Assembly: GCF_900111585.1 (NCBI RefSeq)
Contig: NZ_FOHI01000001.1
Span: 496,001 to 560,000, forward strand
Reading direction: 5' to 3'
From: Nitrosospira multiformis
Lineage (GTDB): Bacteria; Pseudomonadota; Gammaproteobacteria; Burkholderiales; Nitrosomonadaceae
Length of the DNA stretch: 64,000 nucleotides
The notes under the pieces are model-generated. The model made no database searches, was not told the DNA's origin, and saw only the letters and a program-made list of their open reading frames with translations. Shown piece by piece: positions 26,347 to 36,280 of this stretch (the first letter of the stretch is position 1; each line of letters starts with the position of its first letter). Both the position numbers and the translations under genes were made by a program.

Positions 26347-26347
26347 A

Positions 26348-26971
26348 TCAATCCCTGTTTTGTGGGTGGGTGGGAGAGGCGAGAGACGGGTTTGCAATAA
26401 GTCTCACTTCCTCGATTACTATGGTTTCCTTCGGTACATCGGTTGGAAATGGTCCGCCGGAACCGGTGGGAACAGCGGCGATCCTGTTGACCACGTCCAT
26501 TCCCTCGATGACCTTGCCGAATACGGTATAGCCATAACCGCGCGGAGTAGGCGAGGTGTGATTGAGAAATGTGTTATTGGCTACATTGATAAAAAACTGT
26601 GCGGTGGCGGAGTGAGGGTCCGTGGTACGCGCCATTGCAACTGTTCCAATCTCATTCTTGAGGCCGTTTCCCGCCTCATTCTCAACAGGTGGCCTGGTGG
26701 ATTTCTGCTTGAAAGTCTTGTCGAATCCGCCACCTTGGATCATGAATCCCGGGATAACACGGTGGAATATGGTGCCGGTGTAGTGCCCATCCTTCACATA
26801 GTGCAAAAAATTGTCGACGGTTTTTGGCGCCTTGTCGGGATAGAGCTCCAGTACCACTTTACCAAGACTGGTTTTTATTTCAACTTGCGGGTGGCTTGTG
26901 GGGGAATTCGCGGCAAGAGCGGTGAGGCTGAAAGAGAGCGCAAAGGCTGAGAAAACTTTGAAAATATGCAT
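26348..26971 (-). CDS. ppiA: Periplasmic cyclophilin-type peptidyl-prolyl isomerase
   Basis: A 207-residue cyclophilin with a signal peptide ([14 protein letters not shown], then ANSP). Core motifs [29 protein letters not shown] and [16 protein letters not shown] are intact. It catalyses proline isomerisation during folding of exported proteins. The C-terminus has an extra ~20-residue Pro/Asn-rich tail after the fold. The next gene (ppiB) starts at once after its stop; the two are about 60 percent alike by eye and probably a tandem duplication. Confidence 0.93.
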   Translation of the reverse strand: MHIFKVFSAFALSFSLTALAANSPTSHPQVEIKTSLGKVVLELYPDKAPKTVDNFLHYVKDGHYTGTIFHRVIPGFMIQGGGFDKTFKQKSTRPPVENEAGNGLKNEIGTVAMARTTDPHSATAQFFINVANNTFLNHTSPTPRGYGYTVFGKVIEGMDVVNRIAAVPTGSGGPFPTDVPKETIVIEEVRLIANPSLASPTHPQNRD

Positions 26972-27098
26972 TAGCTTGGCCGTAATAATAAGAGTGATAA
27001 GGGTGGAAGAATTATCCGTTCATGTACCTGCCGGTTCCTGCCCGACTATCCTCGAACGGCATGTGGTGAAGAAAGGACAGGCAGCGATGATTTCCTGA

Positions 27099-28340
27099 TT
27101 ATGCCGCACTTTCGTAAATGATCTTCCAGGATCCGCTTTTATCTTCTTTCATCCAGTACTGGCGTTTTTTCATTTTATTGGAAAGATCATTGCTGGAATA
27201 TTCTTCATCGAAGTTGATTACCGCCAGATCGTCCCTTCCAGGATAAAGAAAAATGCCCACATTGCTGATACCGACTTTGGGCGGGTTTTTTTCCGCATCC
27301 CCCTGCCGTTTGTCTCGCATCCATTCCGTCAGCTTCTGCTCCCCATTGGAAAAATCGTTTCCGTAAATGGCGACATAATCATCCATATTTCCGCTTTCCC
27401 AGCTTCGCCGCCATCTCTCCAGGTGCTGGGCCAGTTTTCTACGCAGCGCGGCGGCATCGTGGGGTTTGACCCATTCCATCTGATCGCTGATGATGACGGA
27501 TGTAATGCCGACCTGAAGTGTTGACGCCAATGCATTCAGGTCGTCATTTGCAAGTACTACGCAGCCATCGCTCGCTCGGGGCGGACGACTGTAGGTATCC
27601 GGAGGTGTGCCGTGCAGCCAGATGCCATAACCGCTGCGCCCGTGCCTTTTATCCCATTCGTTCGGGTAGTTGATGGGGAACGCCATGCCCCCATAAAAAT
27701 CCGACAGTCTTTGACGCGGCAGGTTGTCAGTGACGAAGTAGACGCCTATTGGTGTTTTTTTATCCCCCTCCTTCAGCTTTTGAGAACCGTTCTTGCCTGT
27801 ACTGATGTAATAGTCCGCCAGATAACGCGGGCTCCCATCGACATTCTTATAGAGATATAACCGCGATCTGCCTGTGTCGGCAATGATTGCGTATTTCTGC
27901 TCAGGCGGCATTTGCAGCAGATACTTGGGGGTCATGTCGAGCGGTATCGGTGCCAGGTGGCGCTGAAGCCGTGCTCTTGCTTCCTCGCGTAAATCGTCGA
28001 TAGGCTGCTGTATTGCCGTGCCAGTTTCGCCAATGGTGTGGATGGGACGGGCGCGTGCCAGCAGCAGGTCACCCTTGATCAGATGAGCAAGCCGGAAATT
28101 CGGATTAGTCTTGAGTAGTTGCTCGATCCCGTTTAATGCGGAATCCATGCGGCTTTCGGAGATTTCCTGGAGACTCTTGACGAGCATCGATTCTGGTCCG
28201 GTCGTGGAGGCAGTGGATAGGACCAAGGCTTCCTCGGCCAGCGCGGCGGTAATCCAGAGCGAAAGCACTGCTCCGGTTATCCCGGCAAGCGTGATTATCA
28301 ACCGCTGGGTGCATCGGGCAGATGGGGTTTGCACATTCAT
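27099..28340 (-). CDS. L,D-transpeptidase (YkuD) with C-terminal NTF2-like domain
   Basis: A 413-residue exported protein. The ATG at 28340 forms an ATGA overlap with the stop of the upstream TPR gene. Residues about 12-35 form a signal or anchor helix. The YkuD domain (about 150-290) has the catalytic HGT (His243) and ASDGCVVL with Cys260, as in YafK/LdtF-like murein L,D-transpeptidases that cross-link or trim peptidoglycan, or attach proteins to it. The last ~110 residues form an NTF2/SnoaL-like domain (WRRSWESGNMDDYVAIYG to KSGSWKIIYE). The same kind of domain ends the neighbouring TPR protein. Confidence 0.88.
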   Translation of the reverse strand: MNVQTPSARCTQRLIITLAGITGAVLSLWITAALAEEALVLSTASTTGPESMLVKSLQEISESRMDSALNGIEQLLKTNPNFRLAHLIKGDLLLARARPIHTIGETGTAIQQPIDDLREEARARLQRHLAPIPLDMTPKYLLQMPPEQKYAIIADTGRSRLYLYKNVDGSPRYLADYYISTGKNGSQKLKEGDKKTPIGVYFVTDNLPRQRLSDFYGGMAFPINYPNEWDKRHGRSGYGIWLHGTPPDTYSRPPRASDGCVVLANDDLNALASTLQVGITSVIISDQMEWVKPHDAAALRRKLAQHLERWRRSWESGNMDDYVAIYGNDFSNGEQKLTEWMRDKRQGDAEKNPPKVGISNVGIFLYPGRDDLAVINFDEEYSSNDLSNKMKKRQYWMKEDKSGSWKIIYESAA

Positions 28341-29494
28341 TTCCCGGAGCGCTCCTGCCGGATCTGCCACTTCCCATCCGTTTTAACCATCTCAAGTGTT
28401 TTGGACGAATCGTGTTTGAATGCGTCGGAGTGATAGAGTTGCCTGAAGCTTATCCTCGCGCGTGCTGGATTGATTAAAGTTACCTTGGGGTGAGTGATTT
28501 CCACTTGGATGGATTTTGGCTTGATGATGCGGTCACGCCGTGTTCTTTCCCACGCTGTACGCTTGACGCCACGAGGGGTTTGAAAGTCACTCGCGTAGAA
28601 TGCGAAGTATGCCGCCATGTTCTTGTCGGACCATGCCTTGGCCCATGCATTGACAGTTTTGATGATTTCGTCGGATTCATCCGGAACAGCGGTTTTCTTT
28701 TCCGGTGAATGTGTTTCAACCGCCGCTATCTTTCCCGGTGCTGATTTTTCCACCTTTTCAGTTTTTTTTTCTGCTAATTTTTGCGGTGCTTTGCCGGGTG
28801 CGGCGTGGACGGAAGCAAGCGGGGTTGCGGGAGCAGCAGAAGGGGCAGCAGATGACGCCATGGGAGCAACGGATCGGGGGGGAGATGGCATAGTGGCGGC
28901 AGCGGAGCGGGTCGCGGCTGAAGCAGGGGGGGCCGGCGCAGTGGTGGCCGCGGATGCAGTTCTTATCGCGCCAGATTTGCCGATGAATAAATCCTTGATC
29001 ATCGCAAGCTTGGTCTGAGCCGCCGCGTTGCTCTGGTCCAGTTGCAAGGCCTTGCCGTAAGCCTCGCTGGCCAGTTTTGCATAGATATCGCCCAGGTTCT
29101 CGTGCGCAATCGAGTAGCTGGGGTGAGTGCGTATGGCTGCCTCCAGCGCCCCCCTCGCCTTTTCATACAGGCCCTGGCTGGCATAGAGTACCGCCAGGTT
29201 ATTATACGGCTCGGGCAGATTGGGGTAATCTTCCGACAGTGAAGAAAAGACCTTGATTGCATCAGGGATTTTCTGCTGCTCGGTCAGTATCAACCCCTTG
29301 TGAAACCGCATCTGCGGATCCTTGGGCTTGAGGGCGAGGTACGCATCTGCCTGTTCCAGTGCCTTGTCCAGATTGCCCTGCTGGTAGAGTTTGGCAACCT
29401 CGTCGTTTTCATCAGCAAACGCAACCGGACAAACAGCGAACAGCACGACCAAGGCAATGCGCGCACTCGCCCGGCGAAAATCCAGCGTTTTCAT
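28337..29494 (-). CDS. TPR-repeat exported protein with C-terminal NTF2-like domain
   Basis: A 385-residue protein with a signal peptide (IALVVLFAVCPVAFA), three to four TPR units (about residues 30-165; LEQADAYLALKPKDPQMRFH, PEPYNNLAVLYASQGLYEKA, SIAHENLGDIYAKLA), a long Ala/Pro/Ser linker (about 175-265) and a C-terminal NTF2-like domain (WAKAWSDKNMAAYFAFY to KTDGKWQIRQE). It is translationally coupled by an ATGA overlap to the L,D-transpeptidase downstream, so a shared role in cell-wall assembly is inferred. It is divergent from cysS. Confidence 0.82.
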   Translation of the reverse strand: MKTLDFRRASARIALVVLFAVCPVAFADENDEVAKLYQQGNLDKALEQADAYLALKPKDPQMRFHKGLILTEQQKIPDAIKVFSSLSEDYPNLPEPYNNLAVLYASQGLYEKARGALEAAIRTHPSYSIAHENLGDIYAKLASEAYGKALQLDQSNAAAQTKLAMIKDLFIGKSGAIRTASAATTAPAPPASAATRSAAATMPSPPRSVAPMASSAAPSAAPATPLASVHAAPGKAPQKLAEKKTEKVEKSAPGKIAAVETHSPEKKTAVPDESDEIIKTVNAWAKAWSDKNMAAYFAFYASDFQTPRGVKRTAWERTRRDRIIKPKSIQVEITHPKVTLINPARARISFRQLYHSDAFKHDSSKTLEMVKTDGKWQIRQERSGK

Positions 29495-29582
29495 TGTGCT
29501 ATACTTCTCCGTCCTGTAAGTAGTGCCCTCAGCGTCCGCAAGATTCTACCAAGAAGCCTGTTCAATTCAAAATCTTCCCCAG

Positions 29583-30980
29583 ATGCTTAAAATTCATAAT
29601 TCTCTTACCAGAGAAAAACAGGAGTTTATCCCGCTAACGCCGGGCAAGGTCAAAATATATGTGTGCGGGATGACCGTCTACGATTACTGCCATCTCGGCC
29701 ATGCGCGCGTGATGGTGGTATTCGATATGGTGCAGCGCTGGTTTCGCGCCAACCGTTTTGATGTAACGTATATACGTAATATTACCGATATTGATGACAA
29801 AATTATCAGGCGGGCGCAGGAAAATAACGAATCCATTGAAGCGCTGACCGCGCGTTTTATCCAGGCAATGGAGGAGGATGCCACAGCGCTTGGGGTGGAG
29901 CCGCCTTCATGGGAGCCGCGTGCCACTCGTCATGTGGAAGACATGATTGCCATGATCCGGATTCTGGTGGATAAAAAGCTGGCGTATCCCGCCTCCAATG
30001 GCGATGTATATTATGCGGTTCACCGGTTTCCCGGTTATGGAAAGCTTTCCGGGAAATCCCTTGATGAACTGCGGGCAGGGGAGCGGGTAATTGTCGATCC
30101 GCATAAAAACGACCCGCTGGATTTCGTGCTGTGGAAAGCGGCAAAGCCCGGCGAGCCCCGCTGGGATGCACCGTGGGGACCGGGGCGGCCCGGCTGGCAT
30201 ATCGAATGCTCGGCCATGGGTGAGCATTATCTGGGGGAGCACTTCGACATCCATGGGGGCGGCCAGGACTTACAGTTTCCCCACCATGAAAATGAAATTG
30301 CACAAAGCGAGGGCGCGCACGGGCATCCTTTTGTCAACTACTGGATGCACAATGGTTTCGTGCGAGTCAATGACGAGAAGATGTCCAAGTCGCTCGGCAA
30401 CTTTTTTACCGTACGCGAAATCCTTGCTCACTTTCAGCCGGAGGTGATACGTTTTTTTATCCTGCGCGCGCATTACCGCAGTCCGCTTAACTATGCGGAT
30501 ATGCAACTGGAAGACGCCGGGCGCGCTCTCGATCGACTGTATACCGCGCTCAAGGGAATCGGAGTCCACGACGCAGTCGAGATAGACTGGGATAACCCAT
30601 ATGCATCGCGTTTCCGGGAAGCGATGAACGATGACTTCAATACCCCGGATGCTCTTGCCGTGCTTTTCGACCTCGCTACCGAAGTCAATAAAACCCGACT
30701 ACCCAGGGATATCGCCTTGATGAAAGCGCTGGGCGGGGTGCTGGGATTGCTCCAGCAGGATCCCCGGCAATATTTCCAGCAGGCGGGCTCTACGGAAGAT
30801 TCGGCATTTGCACCCGAAAAGGTGGAGCTGTTGATTCAACAGCGGCTGGTGGCGCGCGCCAACAAGGATTACCGCGAGGCGGATCGCATTCGCAAGGAAT
30901 TGATGGAGGCTAACATCATTCTGGAAGACGGACCTCATGGCACTACCTGGCGGAGGGCAGCGGGTCTATCCACTCTCTGA
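29583..30980 (+). CDS. cysS: Cysteinyl-tRNA synthetase
   Basis: A 465-residue class I synthetase that charges tRNA-Cys. It has the HIGH-type signature HLGH (in [11 protein letters not shown]), the KMSKS motif as EKMSKSLG and the zinc-ligand region ([20 protein letters not shown]). Length is typical. The ATG at 29583 (MLKIHNSL) matches the family start, although the ribosome-binding site is poor; an upstream in-frame ATG at 29523 would add 20 non-homologous residues. Confidence 0.97.
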   Translation: MLKIHNSLTREKQEFIPLTPGKVKIYVCGMTVYDYCHLGHARVMVVFDMVQRWFRANRFDVTYIRNITDIDDKIIRRAQENNESIEALTARFIQAMEEDATALGVEPPSWEPRATRHVEDMIAMIRILVDKKLAYPASNGDVYYAVHRFPGYGKLSGKSLDELRAGERVIVDPHKNDPLDFVLWKAAKPGEPRWDAPWGPGRPGWHIECSAMGEHYLGEHFDIHGGGQDLQFPHHENEIAQSEGAHGHPFVNYWMHNGFVRVNDEKMSKSLGNFFTVREILAHFQPEVIRFFILRAHYRSPLNYADMQLEDAGRALDRLYTALKGIGVHDAVEIDWDNPYASRFREAMNDDFNTPDALAVLFDLATEVNKTRLPRDIALMKALGGVLGLLQQDPRQYFQQAGSTEDSAFAPEKVELLIQQRLVARANKDYREADRIRKELMEANIILEDGPHGTTWRRAAGLSTL

Positions 30981-31087
30981 GTACTCCATGGATTTACGGG
31001 ATGGTATGGCTCGCCTTATTTGCCGGGTCAAATCCTCCACATCGGCTATCCTTTCCAATATAAGTATAAATATGAAGGAGAAGCGAA

Positions 31088-31480
31088 ATGGATCTGCGTG
31101 TAAAAAGACTGGAATTTTCCGATGACAGCACGATAGGTGAATTGTCAGTCGATGGGGAGTTCGAGTGCTACACGCTGGAAGACAAGGTGAGGCCTGTGAA
31201 GATCAAGGGCAAGACCGCGATTCCCGCGGGGCAATACGAGATTGTCATCAATTTTTCCCAAAGATTTCAGAAACCCCTTCCGCTTCTTTTGAACGTGCCA
31301 AATTTTGAAGGCGTCAGGATACATCCCGGCAATATCTCGGCGAATACAGAAGGGTGCATATTGGTGGGCGATACCAAAAGCGTCAATTTCATCGGACAAA
31401 GCAGAGTTGCCTTCGATCGGCTGTTTGAGAAAATGAAAACCACAGCCGAGACCCAGAAAATATTCATTGAAATCGAGTGA
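31088..31480 (+). CDS. DUF5675 family protein
   Basis: A 130-residue soluble protein with a strong AGGAGAAG ribosome-binding site. The pattern LEDKVRPVKIKGKTAIPAG, ending in VRIHPGN and NTEGCILVG, matches the DUF5675 family as I know it; the conserved His (RIHPGN) and Cys (EGCILVG) resemble a YkuD-like H...C arrangement, but catalytic activity has not been shown for the family to my knowledge. It precedes a hypothetical exported protein by 12 bases and could be co-transcribed with it. Confidence 0.75.
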   Translation: MDLRVKRLEFSDDSTIGELSVDGEFECYTLEDKVRPVKIKGKTAIPAGQYEIVINFSQRFQKPLPLLLNVPNFEGVRIHPGNISANTEGCILVGDTKSVNFIGQSRVAFDRLFEKMKTTAETQKIFIEIE

Positions 31481-31492
31481 GTAGGGAGGAGT

Positions 31493-32083
31493 GTGGCAGG
31501 CGGCAGTAATGCTCTCCGCATCAATCCGACGATGGTGAGCCCCTTGAAAAGAAGTGTCTTGCGCTTTACCCTCTTCTCCGCTGCGTTGATCGGTCTATCC
31601 TTTTTTGCATCCGACACGGTTCTCGCGCAAAAGGAAGCGCTGCCCTTTCAGCACGAAAAAAACCATGCGCTTCCCTCCGGCAAGAAGGTAGGAGTGATTT
31701 TCCGTGAGCACAAGTGTAAAAGCGGTGAGTGCCGTGAAACCGATGGTGGCATGTGGGGAATGGATAGCGGTGTGCCGCGGTTCGTGACTGAAACTTTTCT
31801 TGTTTTCATTGATGGGCAGCGATTCCACATCCCGGAGAAATTCTATAGGGATCTCACCAACACCCGTTCGCTGCATGTCTCCGAGCAGAATGACCGCGTG
31901 GTTATCGAGCTGAAGGGGGGCGATGCCGCAGGCGCTTATACGGCGCATTTCCGGCTGGGAGGGATGTGCGGATTCGAGCGAAAAATCTGTGGCGAGATAT
32001 GTAGTGAAGTCTGGGAACATAGTACGTGGTACAACGCGTTTGCGTATGACTGGGATCCTCGATGTGAGGGCGGAATTGAATAG
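31493..32083 (+). CDS. Hypothetical exported cysteine-containing protein
   Basis: Up to 196 residues, family not recognised. A hydrophobic signal-like segment (LFSAALIGLSFFASDTVLA) ends before QKEALPF. The mature part has paired cysteines (CKSGEC, then MCGFERKICGEIC near the C-terminus), which suggests disulfides in the periplasm, and a C-terminus rich in Trp/Tyr (EVWEHSTWYNAFAYDW). The start is unclear: GTG at 31493 has GGGAGGA only two bases upstream, too close, while the ATG at 31532 has no ribosome-binding site but gives a compact signal peptide. It follows the DUF5675 gene. Confidence 0.6.
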   Translation: MAGGSNALRINPTMVSPLKRSVLRFTLFSAALIGLSFFASDTVLAQKEALPFQHEKNHALPSGKKVGVIFREHKCKSGECRETDGGMWGMDSGVPRFVTETFLVFIDGQRFHIPEKFYRDLTNTRSLHVSEQNDRVVIELKGGDAAGAYTAHFRLGGMCGFERKICGEICSEVWEHSTWYNAFAYDWDPRCEGGIE

Positions 32084-32331
32084 TTGAGTAGTAGAAAACT
32101 TTTAATCCCCTTTCATTCCGCCGCTTCTGCTGTATTGTTCCGTCTATCATGCTGCATGGCGTCATTCCAGCCGTAGCTGAACTTTTCAACTATAAATCAA
32201 GTAGAGTGCGTGCTCGGCGGGATGGAGCAAGCATGTAATCATTCGGGGTCACCATGAGCTCGTTGTGATTTTTGGCCTGAGTTGAAAAGTGCGGGAGAAG
32301 TTGTGTCACAGCCAATTCGGCAGTTTGCATA

Positions 32332-33117
32332 ATGCCAACTCTCTCGTGCATGGCCGAATTCCGGGACTTGGAAGGGGGGATTGTGGAGCCGATATTTCAG
32401 GCGTTATCGCGGGCATTTCGCGATTTGTTTCAGTTTCAGGTGCTGTGGATCATCATCTGGCCTATTCTCGCAGCAAGTCTGCTGTGGGTGGTGCTGGGCG
32501 TGGCCTTCTGGGGGACTTTCTCCGGCTGGATAGCCGAGGTGTTGACGGCGATCGGTATCCAGACCTGGCTTGAAGGCGTTGAACCGAGGTGGATCGCCTA
32601 TGGAATCCAGGGGGTCGCACATCTGATTCTGTTTGTGCCGCTGGTTTTTGTGACCGCACTCGTGATTACCGCCTTGTTCGCGATGCCTGCCTTGATTGGT
32701 CTGGTTGCGCGTCGCGACTATCCGCTACTCAAACGCGAAAAAGGCGGGACGCTCGCTGGCAGTGTGCTCAATGCGCTGGTTGCTCTCGCCATTTTCATTG
32801 CCATCTGGCTGATTACCCTTCCATTATGGCTGGCGGGTGCAGGCGTGGTTATCCCGTTTGTTGCTGCCGCCTATCTGAATCAGCGCCTGTTTCGCTACGA
32901 TGCACTGGCGGAACATGCCACACAGAAGGAAATGCGAGCTATATTTTCCAGGGACCGGTCTCTGTTGTGGGGCTTGGGGCTGCTCGCGGGTCTGGTGCAA
33001 TTCGTGCCGATTTTAAACCTGTTCGCCGCTGTGCTGACAGGGCTGGCCTTCATTCATTTTTGCTTGGCCCGCCTGGCGGAACTGCGCCACGAGTTGCCCC
33101 ACGAGTTGCCGTTATGA
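32332..33117 (+). CDS. EI24/CysZ-like membrane protein
   Basis: An integral membrane protein of the EI24 domain family (up to 261 residues), with hydrophobic segments near residues 40-65, 85-110, 150-180 and 215-245. Recognisable parts are FQALSRAFRDLF at the start and PILNLFAAVLTGLAFIHF near the end. E. coli CysZ (sulfate uptake) belongs to the same broad family, but the substrate here is unknown. A GTG at 32383, with GGGGGGA upstream, fits the family N-terminus better than the ATG at 32332 and may be the real start. Confidence 0.75.
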   Translation: MPTLSCMAEFRDLEGGIVEPIFQALSRAFRDLFQFQVLWIIIWPILAASLLWVVLGVAFWGTFSGWIAEVLTAIGIQTWLEGVEPRWIAYGIQGVAHLILFVPLVFVTALVITALFAMPALIGLVARRDYPLLKREKGGTLAGSVLNALVALAIFIAIWLITLPLWLAGAGVVIPFVAAAYLNQRLFRYDALAEHATQKEMRAIFSRDRSLLWGLGLLAGLVQFVPILNLFAAVLTGLAFIHFCLARLAELRHELPHELPL

Positions 33118-33332
33118 GTCATGTTGCAAATTCTTATGTCCGCGGAAGACCCGTGGTTGGCAGCAAAATTTAAGGGTGAATGTCGTGGATATTCGTTTGT
33201 AACGCTTTTTGAGTTTGGGGTTGTTTGTTGTCCCGTTATTGCTGCATATCAAAACAAAATACCAATATACGGTTTCCGAGGTTCGATCAGACGCAGCCGG
33301 ACCTGCGATAACCGGCTGACAAGGAGAGATCA

Positions 33333-35096
33333 ATGCAAGCCTATGTTCTTCATTTCATTGCCCTGGTAATAATGTCCTTAATCGGGACAACCTCCGGCGC
33401 TTTTGCCCAGAATGGGCAAAGCAGCGAGGTCAGGGGCTCTATCGAAGACCGCGTCCCTCATCGTCATCAGGAACGACCCGGTGAGCGAATGCCTGCCGAT
33501 TATGGAGCTCCCCGGCTGCTGAATCTCGGCTCGCATACGTTTCCCGTCAGCACCAGCAACCAGTTGGCTCAGCAGTATATGAACCAGGGCTTGAATCTCT
33601 CCTATGCATTCAATCATGCGGAGGCGGGGCGTGCATTCAGGGAGGCGGCGCGGCTGGACCCCGCTCTCGCGATGGCTTACTGGGGACAGGCGCTCGTGCT
33701 TGGCCCCAATATCAACGCGCCCATGGAGGCAAAAACCGAAGTATCAGCGCTGGAACTGGTCAGAAAGGCCGCTTCTCTCGCGGCAGGCGTGTCTGACAGG
33801 GAGCGCGCGCTGATCGGGGCTCTGGAAAAGCGGTACACCGGCAATTCCGAAGATCGGAAGGCCAACGACAAGGCATATGCAAATGCTATGCGAGAGGTAC
33901 ATCGGCGTTTTCCCGGTGATCAGGATATCGCGATGCTTTTTGTCGAATCCGTAATGGATACCAGTCCGTGGGGTTACTGGATGCGCGATGACTATCCGAT
34001 GGAAGGAACAAGGGAAATCGTCGCAGTTACCGAGGGCGTGCTGCAAGGCAATCCCCGGCATCCGGGCGCGACGCACATGTATATCCATCTCATGGAACCG
34101 ACCAACATGCCGGAGCGGGCTGAGCAGGCAGCAGATACGCTGCTTACACTGATGCCCGATGCTGGGCACCTGATACATATGCCATCGCACATCTACCTGC
34201 GCGTGGGCCGCTATGAAGATGCAATAACTGCCAATCAGCGTGCAATCGCCGCCGATGTGAGGTACCTCGTCCGGCAGCATGAACATGGCTTTTATGCGAT
34301 GGCCTATTTTCCTCACAATATTCACTTCCTCTGGGCCGTTGCAACCGCCGATGGCCAAAGCGAATTGGCGATCGACTCGGCAAGAAAGGTTGCAAGCACC
34401 ATCGACGACGCGGGTTTGAAAGAAATGCCCATGACTGGAGTATTCCGCGTGGTACCTTATTGGGCACTTACAAGGTTTGGAAAATGGGACGAAATGCTTC
34501 AGGAACCGGAGCCTCCCTCAAGCAATGCGTTTCTGAAAGGTGGATGGCACTATGCCCGGGGCCTCGCCTTTGTCGCCAAGCGGCAGTTGTCCGAGGCTGA
34601 GCAAGAGCTGGCTGCTTTACGGGAGATCATGAAGGATGACTCGCTCGATGGTCCGCTTCTTTCCGTCAACACCGCGCGCTCGGTTTTACGCATCGGTCCT
34701 GCGGTCCTCGCCGGTGAGATTGCTGCTGCGCGCGGACAGTTTAATTCCGCCATCGCACATCTTGGGCAGGCAGTTCGTCTCGAGGATTCGCTGGCTTACA
34801 CCGAACCGCCCGAATGGCAGGCGCCTCCGCGGTTGACGCTCGGCGCCATATTGCTTGAAGCGGGTCATCCCGCCGAAGCGGAGACAGTCTACTGGGAAGA
34901 CCTGCGGCGCAACCGCAATAATGGATGGGCACTTTATGGCTTGTTGCAGGCTCTGCGCGCCCAGGGCAAAAACGAGCGGGCGGCGCTGGTTGAAGAGCGT
35001 TTCAATAAGGCGTGGGCACGGGCGGATGTGAAACTCGGCGCCTCCCGCTTCGGGTGTGTTTTTTCGCCCATGACGATGGCAGGGCAATCGCGATAG
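33333..35096 (+). CDS. Exported TPR-repeat protein
   Basis: A 587-residue protein; AAGGAGAG is upstream of the ATG. The signal peptide is VIMSLIGTTSGAFA. Helical repeats of TPR type run through most of the length: YMNQGLNLSYAFNHAEAGRAF near residue 75, HIYLRVGRYEDAITANQRAI near 285 and AIAAARGQFNSAIAHLGQAV near 460. It resembles a widespread group of periplasmic TPR proteins of unknown function in proteobacteria. It stands alone with over 200 bases of non-coding DNA upstream. Confidence 0.75.
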   Translation: MQAYVLHFIALVIMSLIGTTSGAFAQNGQSSEVRGSIEDRVPHRHQERPGERMPADYGAPRLLNLGSHTFPVSTSNQLAQQYMNQGLNLSYAFNHAEAGRAFREAARLDPALAMAYWGQALVLGPNINAPMEAKTEVSALELVRKAASLAAGVSDRERALIGALEKRYTGNSEDRKANDKAYANAMREVHRRFPGDQDIAMLFVESVMDTSPWGYWMRDDYPMEGTREIVAVTEGVLQGNPRHPGATHMYIHLMEPTNMPERAEQAADTLLTLMPDAGHLIHMPSHIYLRVGRYEDAITANQRAIAADVRYLVRQHEHGFYAMAYFPHNIHFLWAVATADGQSELAIDSARKVASTIDDAGLKEMPMTGVFRVVPYWALTRFGKWDEMLQEPEPPSSNAFLKGGWHYARGLAFVAKRQLSEAEQELAALREIMKDDSLDGPLLSVNTARSVLRIGPAVLAGEIAAARGQFNSAIAHLGQAVRLEDSLAYTEPPEWQAPPRLTLGAILLEAGHPAEAETVYWEDLRRNRNNGWALYGLLQALRAQGKNERAALVEERFNKAWARADVKLGASRFGCVFSPMTMAGQSR

Positions 35097-35203
35097 CAAG
35101 CAATATCGACTGATTCACCCAAAACAGGCCCTAACAAGCCGGACTTAATCCAGGTCGTACCTTCCCGGTGGGGGTCTACTCTAGACTGGATTTTTAGCGC
35201 CCT

Positions 35204-35779
35204 ATGGAAGCCACCTCGAACAACATGAAAGATGCCGCCGGTACGGAGCCCTTTATATGCACCATTGGACATTCGACTCATCCCCTTGAAGAATTCATCA
35301 ATCTGCTGAAAAAAAACGAAGTTACGCACCTGCTCGATGTACGAACGGTACCGCGTTCGCGGCATAATCCCCAATTCAATAAAGAAACCCTGCCGGACGC
35401 TCTGCGGGCAATGGGCATCAAGTACACTCATTTACCTGGCCTGGGCGGGCTTCGGCATGCGCGCAAGGACTCGATCAATGAGGGCTGGCGCAATGCATCC
35501 TTCCGTGGCTATGCGGACTATATGCAAACTCAGGAATTTGTGGAAAATGTGAACCGGGTTATCGAGCTTGCTGCGCATGACCGCTGCGCATTGATGTGCG
35601 CCGAGGCCGTTCCTTGGCGATGCCATCGTTCATTGATTGCGGACGCGCTTGTCGTCCGTGGCGTGCGGGTGGAAGACATCATCGATAACCACGGACGAAA
35701 ACCGCATTCACTGACTCCATGGGCGCAGACGGATGGCTTGAAAATTTTTTATCCTGCGCAACAGGGGCGGCTGATATAA
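35204..35779 (+). CDS. DUF488 family protein
   Basis: A 191-residue soluble protein. It matches DUF488: TIGHSTHPLEEF near the N-terminus, LLDVRTVPRSRHNPQFN, GLGGLR and MCAEAVPWRCHRSLIAD with conserved Cys residues near residues 130-145. Biochemical function is unsettled; some members are found next to repair or detoxification genes. Alternative starts exist at nearby ATGs. No operon partner is evident. Confidence 0.85.
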   Translation: MEATSNNMKDAAGTEPFICTIGHSTHPLEEFINLLKKNEVTHLLDVRTVPRSRHNPQFNKETLPDALRAMGIKYTHLPGLGGLRHARKDSINEGWRNASFRGYADYMQTQEFVENVNRVIELAAHDRCALMCAEAVPWRCHRSLIADALVVRGVRVEDIIDNHGRKPHSLTPWAQTDGLKIFYPAQQGRLI

Positions 35780-35821
35780 ACGATGATTGGATTGTTACCT
35801 TTTGAAAGGAGGTAATGGAAT

Positions 35822-36280
35822 ATGAACGTGCGTTTTACCCGGTTGATGGCACCGCTCGGTGTGGCGATGTTGATCGTACAGCCCGCTGCGGCATCTGACG
35901 ATAATCCGTGGGGAAAGCCAGGGACTCAGAAAACCCAGACAACACAGCGCGGGAAGGAAGGCGGTCAGTCAAAACCTTGGGAAGTGCGTCCGTGGGCCGC
36001 CAACCCGATGGAGACGAAACCCTTGCAGCCGAATCCAAGAGAATCGCGCCCCTGGGAAGAAGCTTCGGAGGAGGTTAGACCGAAAGATGCCTTGGGAGAG
36101 GAAAGATCTGTGGAGAGCAGGCGTCGAGCGGGCAGGAAGGCGCGTAAGGAGCGGGCCGAGAAAAGCCATGAAAGCAAGCAGCGATTGAGCAGCTACGAGG
36201 AGCGCTCCAGGCAGCGCCAGGAGAGATGGCGGAAGCTCCAGATGCAAAGTGAATTGTATCAAGCCGGCGGGGCAAGATAA
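35822..36280 (+). CDS. Hypothetical small exported protein with Pro-Trp repeats and basic coil
   Basis: A 152-residue protein, family not recognised, with a perfect AAAGGAGG ribosome-binding site. A signal peptide (LMAPLGVAMLIVQPAAA) is followed by a repeat-like region in which PW or NP motifs recur every 8-10 residues (NPWGKPG, KPWEVRPWAANP, SRPWEE) and then a strongly charged, probably coiled-coil C-terminus (ESRRRAGRKARKERAEK, QRQERWRKLQ). The composition suggests a periplasmic structural or binding protein; function is unknown. Confidence 0.6.
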   Translation: MNVRFTRLMAPLGVAMLIVQPAAASDDNPWGKPGTQKTQTTQRGKEGGQSKPWEVRPWAANPMETKPLQPNPRESRPWEEASEEVRPKDALGEERSVESRRRAGRKARKERAEKSHESKQRLSSYEERSRQRQERWRKLQMQSELYQAGGAR

